This document shows positions 24,581 to 33,045 of a stretch of 64,000 nucleotides of DNA, in pieces. Numbering within the stretch: the first letter of the stretch is position 1; each line of letters opens with the position of its first letter. The stretch comes from Pleomorphomonas sp. NRK KF1 (GTDB lineage Bacteria; Pseudomonadota; Alphaproteobacteria; Rhizobiales; Pleomorphomonadaceae), in the NCBI RefSeq assembly GCF_023721755.1, contig NZ_JAMDLH010000002.1, positions 248,001-312,000 of the forward strand. Reading direction: 5' to 3'. Under the pieces are notes generated by a model. The model did not search any database. It was given only the letters and a program-made list of their open reading frames with translations, and had not been told where the DNA came from. The position numbers and the translations under genes are program-made.

Positions 24581-25360
24581 ATGTCCGACAAGCCCGCCAT
24601 CCGCATCGATCGCGTCAGCAAGACCTTCCGCCTCGGCGACGGAAAGGAACTGTCGGCACTGGTCGATATTGACCTGACGATCGCCCCCGGCGAGTTCGTC
24701 GCCCTGCTCGGACCGTCAGGTTGCGGCAAGAGCACGATCCTCCGTCTCGTGGCCGCACTGGAAGGGGCGACGGCCGGCCGCGTCACCATCGAAGGCAAGG
24801 CACCGGCCGACCTCTGCCAAAGTCATCGACTTGGCGTAGCGTTCCAGGATCACGCCCTGCTGCCCTGGCTCGACATCGAGGCCAACGTCGCCCTTCCCTT
24901 CCATTTGGCCGGGCGATCGGTCGACAGAGCGCGGGTCAAGGACCTGATTGCCCTCGTCGGTCTGGCCGGTTTCGAGAAGGCCCGCCCCAAGCAATTGTCG
25001 GGCGGCATGCGCCAGCGCGCCTCCATCGCCCGCGCCCTGGTGCTGGAGCCTGAAGTGCTTCTGCTCGACGAGCCGTTCGGCGCTCTCGATGCCGTGACGC
25101 GCCGCCAGATGAATGTCGAGCTGCAACGCATCTGGAGCCTCCACCGCATAACGACGCTGCTGGTCACCCATTCCGTCGATGAAGCCCTGTTTCTCGCTGA
25201 CCGCGTGGTGGTGATGAGCGGCCGACCGGGCCGGATTATTCTCGACTTGCCGGCTCCCTTCGCCCGCCCGCGTGCGCCGGCCGTGATGCGCGAGCCGGCA
25301 TTCCACGATCTGGTCGACAGGCTGACGGAAGCACTCGAACCTGAGGGCGCGCCCGCATGA
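24581..25360 (+). CDS. ABC importer ATP-binding protein (SsuB/TauB/ThiZ type)
   Basis: A 259-residue ATPase with GPSGCGKST (Walker A), LSGGMRQR (signature), VLLLDEPFGALDA (Walker B and D-loop) and the switch histidine in TTLLVTHSVDEA. It belongs to the nitrate/sulfonate/pyrimidine group and matches the NMT1-type binding protein upstream. The ribosome site before ATG 24581 is poor. The stop overlaps the permease start by four bases. Confidence 0.92.
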   Translation: MSDKPAIRIDRVSKTFRLGDGKELSALVDIDLTIAPGEFVALLGPSGCGKSTILRLVAALEGATAGRVTIEGKAPADLCQSHRLGVAFQDHALLPWLDIEANVALPFHLAGRSVDRARVKDLIALVGLAGFEKARPKQLSGGMRQRASIARALVLEPEVLLLDEPFGALDAVTRRQMNVELQRIWSLHRITTLLVTHSVDEALFLADRVVVMSGRPGRIILDLPAPFARPRAPAVMREPAFHDLVDRLTEALEPEGAPA

Positions 25361-26109
25361 TCTCCGCACGTAGCCAGTCCTTCGTGCTGGGTTTGATCGG
25401 CATAACGCTGTTTCTGATCGCCTGGGAGGTGATCGGCATCTATCGCCTCGCCGGCCTCACCTGGCCGCCCTTGTCGACCGTGCTGGCCTTCCTGACGACC
25501 CCGGCCAAGTTGCCTCTGTTCGGTCGGGCCGCAGCGGCCAGCTTCACGTCCGTCGCCCTCGGCTATCTTTGCGGCGCCTTCGGCGGCCTCGCCCTGGCGA
25601 TCATCAGTCACCTGATCGCGCCGGTCCGCCCCGGTCTCGACCGGCTGGTCGCCGTCATCCATGCCATTCCGTCGATCGCGCTGGCACCACTGTTGATCGT
25701 GCTGGCCAGCGCCGATGCGACACCGCCTATCATTTCGGGCCTTGGTGTCGGCTACATCTTCTACGTCGCCGCCACATCGGGGCTGGCAACCGCAAGCGCC
25801 TCGCACCGCGACCTGTTCGCCGTGCTGGGCGCGAGCCGGCTTTCGGTCACGCTGAGGCTCGATTTGCCGTCGGCTCTGCCGGCCATTGCATCCGCCATGA
25901 AGCTGTCGGTGCCGATCGCCTTCATCGGCGCCATCATCGGCGAGTGGTTCGGCGCCTCGCGCGGTCTCGGCCTGCTGATCGTTTCGGCCATGCAGAACTT
26001 CCAGATTCCGCTGCTCTGGAGCGCGGTGCTGATCACCGCCGTCGCTTCGCTCGCGATGTTCGCCCTGTTCAGCCTCACGGAACGCCTGGTGCAGGAGCGC
26101 ATGCGATGA
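25357..26109 (+). CDS. ABC importer permease (SsuC/TauC type) 1
   Basis: A 250-residue inner-membrane permease with about six membrane segments. The coupling loop is VLGASRLSVTLRLDLPSALP. Four-base overlaps (ATGA) on both sides tie it to the ATPase and to the second permease. Confidence 0.9.
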   Translation: MISARSQSFVLGLIGITLFLIAWEVIGIYRLAGLTWPPLSTVLAFLTTPAKLPLFGRAAAASFTSVALGYLCGAFGGLALAIISHLIAPVRPGLDRLVAVIHAIPSIALAPLLIVLASADATPPIISGLGVGYIFYVAATSGLATASASHRDLFAVLGASRLSVTLRLDLPSALPAIASAMKLSVPIAFIGAIIGEWFGASRGLGLLIVSAMQNFQIPLLWSAVLITAVASLAMFALFSLTERLVQERMR

Positions 26110-26864
26110 CCGCCGCCATCGCCCCTCTCGCTCACCTCGTGCGCCGCTACTGGGCCGTGACGCTGATCGTCGTAGCCTGGCAGATCTGGGTTTCGGCGGC
26201 TGGCCTCTCCTCGATCGTGCTCCCTGGCCCACTGGCCGTCGCGGCGGACTTCGCAGGCGATCCGCTGAGCTACGCCAGACCTGCCGCCCTTACGTTTGCC
26301 GTTGCCATCGTCGGCCTGCTGCTCGGCTTTGCGTTGGGGGCGGGACTGGCGATACTCAGTTGGTCGTCGCGTATCCTGAACGGCCTGCTGACCCCGCTCG
26401 GTCTGATTTTCACCTCGATCCCGGTGGTGACGCTGATCCCGATCATCGCCCGCCTTCTCGGCTATGACGTCCGAACGGTCATCGCCATCGTCTCGCTGAT
26501 CTGCTTTTTCCCCGCCTTCGTCTACGTTGGCGCCGGCCTCAGGGCCTTGCCTCCGGGCAGCGATGACCTATTCCGGGTGTTCGGCGGTTCGCGCCGGCAG
26601 CGGTTCACGCGCCTGGTGCTGCCGTCGGCGGTGCCAAACCTGATGCTGGCCTTTCGCCTGACCGCGCCGGAGGCCGTGCTCGCAGCCGTCGTTGCCGAGT
26701 TTCTCATGGGCACCGATGGCCTCGGCTACATGTTCCGCAAGGCCGCCGGCGAGTTCGATACCGAGCGGGCGCTCGCCACATCCCTGATCGCCACCATCAC
26801 CTCGGTGGCCTGTTTCGGCTTGGCTCTCGCCGCCGAGCGTCGCGTTCTCCGCCGCTGGACCTGA
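26106..26864 (+). CDS. ABC importer permease (SsuC/TauC type) 2
   Basis: A 252-residue inner-membrane permease; coupling loop VFGGSRRQRFTRLVLPSAVP. It starts at the ATG overlapping the stop of permease 1; a longer frame from 25569 lies inside that gene. Two different permeases imply a heterodimeric channel. Confidence 0.9.
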   Translation: MTAAIAPLAHLVRRYWAVTLIVVAWQIWVSAAGLSSIVLPGPLAVAADFAGDPLSYARPAALTFAVAIVGLLLGFALGAGLAILSWSSRILNGLLTPLGLIFTSIPVVTLIPIIARLLGYDVRTVIAIVSLICFFPAFVYVGAGLRALPPGSDDLFRVFGGSRRQRFTRLVLPSAVPNLMLAFRLTAPEAVLAAVVAEFLMGTDGLGYMFRKAAGEFDTERALATSLIATITSVACFGLALAAERRVLRRWT

Positions 26865-26924
26865 TCCGGCGCGACCCAAGATCATCCGGACACCGCTTTG
26901 ACACAACGGGCGCTGGATCGAACC

Positions 26925-26945
26925 GCGGGCGGTTTGACCGCCCGC
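26925..26945 (+). terminator. Intercistronic hairpin before the RarA-C-like gene
   Basis: GCGGGCGGT-TTG-ACCGCCCGC, a perfect 9-bp GC-rich stem, 25 bases before the next start. Without a T run it is more likely an attenuator or mRNA-stability element than a full stop. Confidence 0.55.
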
Positions 26946-26970
26946 ATCAAGACAGTGAAAGGATAACAAG

Positions 26971-27552
26971 ATGGTCAAGGTTCAGCAGCCCCCCGATCCG
27001 TGGCAGCGCACCACCACCGAGCACGGCTTCTTTGCCGACGAGGTCATCTCCGCCCTGCAGAAATGCACGCGGCGTGGCATGACCGACAACGTCCTGCTCC
27101 TCGGCTGGGAAATGTTCATCACCAGTCCGGAAATGGAGGAGATGATGTGGTCGCGCCTCTGCGTGATGGCGGTGGAGGACATCGGCCTCGGCAATCCCAA
27201 TGCGCCCGTCCTGATCGAGACGCTCTACCAGCAGCACAAGCGCTATCCGCGCCCGGCCGGCGATCGCTTCCTGTTCGCCGCCCACGCCATCCGCGTCCTG
27301 ACCAAGAGCGAGAAGGACCGCACCTCCGACGACATGGTCAACTGGGCGAAGCGTTCCATCGAGCTCGGCGACAACCTGCCGGAAATCCCAGACGTCGCGC
27401 TCGACATGCACACCCGGCGCGGCCAGGAGATGGGCCGCGACTACCTGTTCTTCATGTCCGAGGCCTCGCGCGTCATTCCCGAGATCAAGGACAAGGAGCA
27501 GAAATACAGGGACTGGATCATGAAGGCGCTCTCCGACGGGAGGCTGACATGA
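26971..27552 (+). CDS. Free-standing RarA/MgsA C-terminal-like protein
   Basis: A 193-residue soluble protein that resembles the part of RarA/MgsA after its AAA+ module: an N-terminal helical stretch (HGFFADEVISALQKCTRRGMTD), the hallmark MAVEDIGLGNPNA (66-78), and a later conserved-looking helix with HTRRGQEMGRDY. No Walker motifs are present, so it is not an ATPase. In RarA this part forms the tetramerisation and lid region. ATG 26971 has AAAGGAT upstream. It overlaps the nucleoside deoxyribosyltransferase by four bases, so the two are probably made and used together, perhaps as a complex. Function unknown. Confidence 0.75.
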   Translation: MVKVQQPPDPWQRTTTEHGFFADEVISALQKCTRRGMTDNVLLLGWEMFITSPEMEEMMWSRLCVMAVEDIGLGNPNAPVLIETLYQQHKRYPRPAGDRFLFAAHAIRVLTKSEKDRTSDDMVNWAKRSIELGDNLPEIPDVALDMHTRRGQEMGRDYLFFMSEASRVIPEIKDKEQKYRDWIMKALSDGRLT

Positions 27553-28142
27553 GCCGGCCGCGCGCCTATCTTGCCGGGCCGGAGGTGTTCCTCGCCGACG
27601 GCGCGGCCATCATCGCCGCCAAGAACGATCTAGCTCTATCCTACGGCTTCCTGCCCAACGGCATCGCCGAGGACGAGCTCGACCCAGCCGGACTGTCACT
27701 TTTCGAGTTTGGCCACCGCATCAGTCTTGCCAACGAGAAGGCCATGCGGGCGTCGGACCTGATCGTAGCCAACCTGACGCCATTCAGGGGCATCTCGGCA
27801 GACATAGGTACCGCCTTCGAGCTCGGCTTTATGTGCGCCCTCGGCCGGGCGGCGTATGGTTACACCAACACCGTACGCCCCTATTTCGAGCGCCTCAGGG
27901 ACGACTACTACCAGGGGGCCATCGCTAAAGCGGCGGATGGCGCAACGCGTGGCCCCGATGGCATGATGGTCGAGGATCACGGGATGGCGGACAATCTGAT
28001 GATCGACGGCGGCATCGAGACGCTCGGCGGCATCCTCGTCCGGCGACAGGTCGAACAGGACCGCGTCTGGTCCGACCTTTCCGCCTTCGAGGATTGCCTC
28101 AGGGCGGCGGCGGTCCGCTTCGGGTTGGCCAGTCCCGCCTGA
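27549..28142 (+). CDS. Nucleoside 2-deoxyribosyltransferase family protein
   Basis: A 197-residue cytoplasmic enzyme of the PF05014 family: AYLAGPEVF at the start, SDLIVANLTPFRG, and DIGTAFELG (Asp85, Glu91), where the glutamate is the usual nucleophile. Relatives swap nucleobases on deoxyribose or hydrolyse modified (deoxy)nucleoside monophosphates. Start ATG 27549 overlaps the stop of the RarA-C-like gene. At the end of an NMT1-type importer operon it suggests salvage or breakdown of an imported nucleobase or nucleoside. Confidence 0.85.
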   Translation: MSRPRAYLAGPEVFLADGAAIIAAKNDLALSYGFLPNGIAEDELDPAGLSLFEFGHRISLANEKAMRASDLIVANLTPFRGISADIGTAFELGFMCALGRAAYGYTNTVRPYFERLRDDYYQGAIAKAADGATRGPDGMMVEDHGMADNLMIDGGIETLGGILVRRQVEQDRVWSDLSAFEDCLRAAAVRFGLASPA

Positions 28143-28379
28143 GAGGTTCGCTCGAAGCTTGTCGAGCGTCGAGCGAGGTTCTTCTGCGACGAAGATGTGG
28201 CGGCGATACAAGCGCCGCCATATCCATCGCGTCGCAAAGCCATCCATTGAAAGCGGCGGTAGCGGACCGGCAGCTTTCGCCCGCTCCTTGTATTGCCCGG
28301 AACGAATACCTATCCTCTTTTTTCGTGATCGTTCTTCACGGCCATGACACCCGGCATGATCGGGACCCAAGGAAGTGCG

Positions 28380-29432
28380 ATGCAAGAAAGACGGATTCAG
28401 CAGGCAAGCTTCGTCGTACTGCTGGTGCTGTCGTCGATCGCCTTCATTTGGCTGATATTCCCCTTCTACAGCGCGATCTTGTGGGCGGTGGTCCTCGCAA
28501 TCCTGTTTCATCCCTTCCACAGGGCCGTTTCTCTTCGGCTGCACGCACACCGCAACATCGCAGCCGGGATCAGCGTGCTCGTCTGCGTCTTCGTTGTGCT
28601 CGTTCCCGCCGCCTTCGTCTTCACGGCGGTGGCGCGCGAGATATCGAGCCTCTACGAATGGCTGTCATCGAACAACATAGACCTGGCCTCGCTGGAGGAG
28701 CGCATTCGCGCGGCTTCGCCCTCCTTCATCATCGAGGCCTTCGACCACATCAGGCTTGGCTCGGTGGACGAGTTGCAGGAGCGCTTCAACTCGATCCTGG
28801 GACAGGTCACCCAATGGGCGGCACCGCAGGCCCTGGGCATCGGTCAGGGAGCCGCCCAGATCATCATCGTCGGCGGCGTGATGCTGTATCTGCTCTTCTT
28901 CCTTTTTCGTGACGGCGCCAGACTGTCGGTCGCCATTCGAAAGGCGAGCCCGCTGACAGATCAGCAGACAGACCGGTTTCTGAGGAAGTTCTCGGACGTG
29001 ATCACGGCGACCGTCAAAGGCAACGTGGTGATCGCCCTCATTCAGGGGACGATCGGCGGGATCGTCTTCTGGCTTCTGGGCATCAACGGCGCACTCCTCT
29101 GGGGTGTGGTGATGGCGCTTTTCTCCCTGCTGCCGGTGGTTGGCGCGGCTGCTGTCTGGGTTCCCGCCTCAGGCTATCTGCTGCTGTCGGGAGAGTTTGC
29201 CAAGGGGCTGGCGCTCATCGCAGCGGGCGTGCTGGTCATCGGGCTGGTCGACAACCTCTTGCGGCCTCCCCTGGTCGGAAAGGGGGCGCGAATGCCGGAC
29301 TACGTGGTCCTTATCTCGACGCTCGGAGGCATTACGCTTCTCGGCGTCAATGGATTCATCGTCGGCCCGTTGATTGCGGCGCTTTTCATCACGGTCTGGT
29401 CCATGGCCTCGGACAGGTCGTCCTGGCCGTAA
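28380..29432 (+). CDS. AI-2E family transporter (PerM-like)
   Basis: A 350-residue membrane protein with eight or so predicted segments, in two clusters around a soluble middle part (about 85-150). Family motifs include YSAILWAVVLAILFHP and, late, PPLVGKGARMPDYVVLISTLGG. The family comprises efflux or antiport proteins; named after AI-2 export, but most members have other or unknown substrates. ATG 28380 has AAGGAAG upstream; ATG 28344 is also open. A GGAAC at 28299 followed by a T run gives only a partial EcfG match. Confidence 0.85.
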   Translation: MQERRIQQASFVVLLVLSSIAFIWLIFPFYSAILWAVVLAILFHPFHRAVSLRLHAHRNIAAGISVLVCVFVVLVPAAFVFTAVAREISSLYEWLSSNNIDLASLEERIRAASPSFIIEAFDHIRLGSVDELQERFNSILGQVTQWAAPQALGIGQGAAQIIIVGGVMLYLLFFLFRDGARLSVAIRKASPLTDQQTDRFLRKFSDVITATVKGNVVIALIQGTIGGIVFWLLGINGALLWGVVMALFSLLPVVGAAAVWVPASGYLLLSGEFAKGLALIAAGVLVIGLVDNLLRPPLVGKGARMPDYVVLISTLGGITLLGVNGFIVGPLIAALFITVWSMASDRSSWP

Positions 29433-29474
29433 CGGCCGTATTGCCGACAACGCCTCAAAGGCGAAACCTGGCCG

Positions 29475-30158
29475 TCATTGGGCCGACAGTCGGCGCATCT
29501 GGCGGATCTGCCCGACGAACCCCATGACGCCGATGGTACGGGCAATGTCGGAAAGCATGGCCACATCGGCAAGCAGGCCGCGCCAGAGGCCGCGCTTGGT
29601 GGCCTTGGCAGGACTTGCGACCTCCGGCCACTGGACGATGGCGATCGGCCGTCCGGTCGCAACCAGAAGCTCGTTGAGGAAAACCTCGAAACCGAAGCGG
29701 CAGAGACGATCCAGTGCCTCCAGCCGACCGGCGATAAGTTCCATCGGCACGACGCGCTCGCCGGAAATGTAGTCGATGCCGATGCGCCGCCAAACCCAAG
29801 GCGAGTTTCCGCGCAACGACACTGATGCGTAAGCTGTCCCTGTCGCGACAGGGGCGATCAGCGAGCTGATGACGGCCGGCGTCAATCCGAGAAGGTCGGC
29901 ATCGATCAGCACGACATGGCTGGTGCGTACTGTTTCGAGTCCGAGGCGAAGCGCCCGAGTCTTGCCGCCATTGCATGGCGTGCGCAGCACCTCGGCGCCA
30001 TATCGCAAGGCGATATCGCCGGTGCCGTCGGTCGAGCCGTCATCGACGACCACGACCCGCTCGAAGCTCGGGTGGCCGACCACCGCGGCGAGGACGCCGG
30101 GCAGGCGCTCCGCTTCGTTGAATGCCGGCACAAGGCAGGTGAAGGTCGGGGCAGTCAT
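29475..30158 (-). CDS. Family 2 glycosyltransferase
   Basis: A 227-residue GT-A glycosyltransferase with no membrane segment: LVPAFNEAERLPG at the start, VVVDDGSTDGT, then the DxD-like IDADLLGL. Start ATG 30158 overlaps the stop of the DedA-like gene by four bases. Last gene of the operon with the LpxH-like protein, GT21 and DedA, it likely adds a sugar to a lipid acceptor on the cytoplasmic side. Confidence 0.85.
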   Translation of the reverse strand: MTAPTFTCLVPAFNEAERLPGVLAAVVGHPSFERVVVVDDGSTDGTGDIALRYGAEVLRTPCNGGKTRALRLGLETVRTSHVVLIDADLLGLTPAVISSLIAPVATGTAYASVSLRGNSPWVWRRIGIDYISGERVVPMELIAGRLEALDRLCRFGFEVFLNELLVATGRPIAIVQWPEVASPAKATKRGLWRGLLADVAMLSDIARTIGVMGFVGQIRQMRRLSAQ

Positions 30159-30733
30159 CGGTGAACTCGTCTGCGACGAAGATAGATGACGCTGAACAGG
30201 CCCAGGCCCAGCGCCAGCACAATCAAGGCCGCCTCGCCCGACAGCCACTTGCCGATGGTTTCATAGGCGCTGCCGAACAGGTAGCCTAGGACCACGAAGA
30301 ACAGACTTTTCGGAATGCTCGCCAGGGTATTGGCGACAAGGAAATCCACGAAGGGCATGCGGGCGGCGCCGGCGGCAGTCAGGGCAGCAAAGCCGGCGGC
30401 GTGGGTCAGCTTGGCTGCGACGAGAATACGAGTGCCGTTGCGCCGGAAGCCCCGCATCAAACAGAACAGCCGCCGTCGCGACAGGCCCAACCGGTCACGC
30501 CATGTTGGGCTGAGACCGCCGAGCGCCAGCCGACCAAGCAGATACATCAGGCTGTCGCCGACAATATCGGCGACGATGACACACGGAACGATCTGCCACA
30601 GGCTGAGGATCGACAGGCTTGCCAGATAGCCGGCGATAACCGTGACGATAGGCCCCTCAAGAACTGCAAGCGGCGTCAACACCCACAAGCCATAACTCGA
30701 TATCATCGAGATGAGCTCGGCATGCTCAATCAT
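30155..30733 (-). CDS. DedA/SNARE-associated (VTT) family membrane protein
   Basis: A 192-residue membrane protein. The family signatures are visible: Glu in LAVLEGPIVTVIAGYLAS near the start, GDSLMYLLGR, then FGxxTHAAGFAALTAAGAARMPFxxF-like text around residue 110-130. Some DedA proteins move or flip lipids such as undecaprenyl phosphate or phosphatidylethanolamine. It overlaps GT21 by eight bases and GT2 by four, so a lipid translocation role in the same glycolipid pathway is a plausible inference. Confidence 0.82.
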   Translation of the reverse strand: MIEHAELISMISSYGLWVLTPLAVLEGPIVTVIAGYLASLSILSLWQIVPCVIVADIVGDSLMYLLGRLALGGLSPTWRDRLGLSRRRLFCLMRGFRRNGTRILVAAKLTHAAGFAALTAAGAARMPFVDFLVANTLASIPKSLFFVVLGYLFGSAYETIGKWLSGEAALIVLALGLGLFSVIYLRRRRVHR

Positions 30734-31868
30734 GGTCGGCCAAGACCGGCGTCATGGGCTCGTCGGAGCCGTGCGGCGAAATGGCGTTGCCACGCCACTC
30801 GATGTCGCGCTTCAGAAAGGTCGCCAACCACAGGGCCGGCAGGAGCACATCCCTGAGCGGCAATGCCAGAATGTCGCGCCAGGCCGACGGCCAGCCGGCG
30901 CGGCGCATCAGGACGATTTCGGCGCCATACCAGATCGTGGCAACGGCCGGCAGCAGCACGATGGACATGTCGAGCCGGGCAGCGGCGATTGCCGCCAGCG
31001 CGAATGGCACCATCGGCCCGTTGAACGGTTCGGCGGCGAACAGAAGCGGGAAGCCGTCGCGGCGGACGCGGCTCCAGCGGAGTTGGCGGTTCCACACGTC
31101 GCGAAACGATCGCCGGCCGATCGGCTGGGCGAACGGCAGCGGCGTCAATCGCACCTTGAGACCGGCGGCGCGCACCAGCCTGGTCGCGTTGACGTCCTCC
31201 GCGAGATATCGCCCGAGCGCCTCGATACCACCGGCTTCGTTCAGCATCTTGCGATTCCAGAACAGCGTCTTCCCCTGGGCGAAACCGTTGCCGAGGCTGT
31301 CGGAGGCGAGCTGCAAGCGCGCCTGATTGCCGTTGAGAAAGGCGCATTCCAGCGAACCCGCCAACCCTTCGGGCCGTTCGCCGATCGGTGGGGAGGAAAC
31401 AAGGCCGGTTTCTTCGTCCCAGGAAGCGACAACGGTGGCGAGATAATCGGCTGGGAGACGCAGGTTGCTGTCGGCCATGCAGACCCAATCGGTGTCAGCC
31501 GCCTGCCATCCAGACCAGAGGTTATTGAGTTTTGGATTGTGGGTGACCCGCCGCTCACCCGTGAAAAGGCGAGCCGGCCGGTTCGGATGCTTCGCGATCA
31601 GTTCCCGGAGCAGCGGCACCGACGGATCATCGTCCGACGGAGCACAGAAGATAACCTCGTAGTCGGGATAGTCCTGCTCGAACGAACTCGCTAGCGTTTC
31701 CCTGTCGAACGCCTCGCGGCCACAGACCGGGCGTAGCAGGGTCACCCGGGGCGTGCTGATCGTACCTTCCTGCGGCGTCTGCCGGCGCAAGCGAAAGAGA
31801 TAAAGACTGACAGTGAGGAGATGAGCGGCAAGCAAGGCTGCGGCAAGAACGATCACGGCTTCTGTCAT
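30726..31868 (-). CDS. GT21-type glycosyltransferase (ceramide-glucosyltransferase-like)
   Basis: A 380-residue protein with an N-terminal membrane anchor (about 5-27) and C-terminal hydrophobic segments. Signatures of ceramide glucosyltransferases are visible: LLRPVCGRE, NPKLNNL, MADSN (D2), AEDVNATRL (D3) and QLRW, the QxxRW motif. It transfers a sugar from an NDP-sugar to a ceramide-like, diacylglycerol or hopanoid-type acceptor. Overlaps the LpxH-like gene by four bases. Bacterial members make glycosphingolipids, but the lipid acceptor here is not determined. Confidence 0.87.
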   Translation of the reverse strand: MTEAVIVLAAALLAAHLLTVSLYLFRLRRQTPQEGTISTPRVTLLRPVCGREAFDRETLASSFEQDYPDYEVIFCAPSDDDPSVPLLRELIAKHPNRPARLFTGERRVTHNPKLNNLWSGWQAADTDWVCMADSNLRLPADYLATVVASWDEETGLVSSPPIGERPEGLAGSLECAFLNGNQARLQLASDSLGNGFAQGKTLFWNRKMLNEAGGIEALGRYLAEDVNATRLVRAAGLKVRLTPLPFAQPIGRRSFRDVWNRQLRWSRVRRDGFPLLFAAEPFNGPMVPFALAAIAAARLDMSIVLLPAVATIWYGAEIVLMRRAGWPSAWRDILALPLRDVLLPALWLATFLKRDIEWRGNAISPHGSDEPMTPVLADHD

Positions 31869-32707
31869 GCGTGGACCACCTGGGCTTCAGTGAGGAGGCC
31901 GGCGCCGGAAATCGACAGGGCCCGGCCGTCGACCAGATGCAGGCGGCCATTGTAGTCTTCGGTCAGACAAGTCATGCTTGTAACCCAGTCGCCACAGTTG
32001 GCATAGAGCAGACCGTGGCGGTCGTGAATGCCGGCCATGTGGTAATGGCCGCAAATGACGCCATCGGCGTCGCGCTGACGCGCCAGTTCGACCAAGCGGT
32101 GTTCGTGTCCCCGCCCGAAGTGCAGCGCGGTGTTGACCGCCGCGAACGCTTTGTCGATCTTCCCGCCCCAGACCCGTGCGCGACAGTCTTCTGTCGGCAC
32201 CACGGCGGCGCAGACCAGGCGGGCAAGACTCTCCAGATAGGTCCCGATGCGCGTCAGAAGATGGCTGCGAATGAAAGCCCTGTCCTGGTGGTGACCATGA
32301 ACCACCAGATATCGCCGTCCGTCGGCCGCGACATGAACGACCTCATCGCACGCTTCAACCGGCAGGCGTCGACCATTCGGGACGAGGGACGGCTCAGGAT
32401 CATGATTTCCGATGAGGTAAATGAGCTTGGCTCCTTCCGCATGCCGCCGGCGAAGGTGCTCGATCACTGCATCGCAGGCCGTGGCGCGTCCCAGGGAGAA
32501 CGGTACGCCGGCATCGAGGATGTCGCCAACGAGCATGTAGGTGTCGGCCCTGTTTTGCTCAAGGAAGCGCAGAACCAGATCTGCACGCGCTCCAATCGCA
32601 CCAAGATGCAAATCGGAGAGGAACAGGGTGCGGTGGCGGCGGATCGGAGCCTTCTTGGGGGCGGGATCGGACAAGGCGCTCTCCTTCAGTTCCTGCATCT
32701 TCTCCAT
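31865..32707 (-). CDS. LpxH-like metallophosphoesterase
   Basis: A 280-residue calcineurin-like phosphoesterase resembling UDP-2,3-diacylglucosamine pyrophosphatases: SDLHLG, VGDILDAG, IGNHDPEP, HGHHQD, CGHYH. It is first in the glycolipid operon. A lipid A role would normally sit with lpx genes, which are absent, so it more likely hydrolyses another nucleotide-linked or phosphorylated lipid. ATG 32707 is the first start; ATG 32698 is possible, and neither has a strong ribosome site. It has an EcfG-like promoter 30 bases upstream. Confidence 0.8.
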   Translation of the reverse strand: MEKMQELKESALSDPAPKKAPIRRHRTLFLSDLHLGAIGARADLVLRFLEQNRADTYMLVGDILDAGVPFSLGRATACDAVIEHLRRRHAEGAKLIYLIGNHDPEPSLVPNGRRLPVEACDEVVHVAADGRRYLVVHGHHQDRAFIRSHLLTRIGTYLESLARLVCAAVVPTEDCRARVWGGKIDKAFAAVNTALHFGRGHEHRLVELARQRDADGVICGHYHMAGIHDRHGLLYANCGDWVTSMTCLTEDYNGRLHLVDGRALSISGAGLLTEAQVVHA

Positions 32708-33045
32708 GAACAGAAGATCGGCTGATTACCCGCCAAAGAAACTTTGCAGGATGATGACGGTTCCACCGGAATCGGCGACCGATGACCCGGACTCCCGCTA
32801 AACACACAGAAATATTCAGCCGGACGAGAGGAATACAATTCCGCCGCCGTAAATCCGCAATATTAGGCTCATCCACCAGTTTGTGGCGGAGAGTATGATT
32901 GCTGCAATACGGTGACATTGCGGCGCCGAACTGCAACGGACATCCTCTTGCGATGAAATGGATGTGATCGACCGGCGGAACGACGCCTTGCCCTTCAGGC
33001 GAACATGATCTTTCCTGCGCGTCCGGACAGGACGGGAGCACCAGC
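32708..33045. other. Divergent intergenic region
   Basis: 338 bases between the LpxH-like gene and the LuxR gene. The left end holds the EcfG-like promoter of the glycolipid operon. The middle (32800-32910) is AT-rich and probably contains the luxR promoter, but no clear -35/-10 pair or dyad was found. Confidence 0.5.
32740..32764 (-). promoter_or_regulatory. EcfG-like promoter of the glycolipid operon
   Basis: On the minus strand GGAAC (32764-32760), 17 bases, GTT (32742-32740). The spacing equals that of the KGG promoter. The ATG is 33 bases beyond the -10 element. Confidence 0.55.

Noticed and set aside
28299-28320. GGAAC before the AI-2E family gene as an EcfG promoter
   Set aside because: At the right distance there is only a T run (TTT in place of GTT), so the -10 element is not convincing.
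31865-32707. Annotation as true LpxH of lipid A synthesis
   Set aside because: The fold and motifs fit, but no lpx genes are near and the operon has glycolipid enzymes, so only LpxH-like is claimed.
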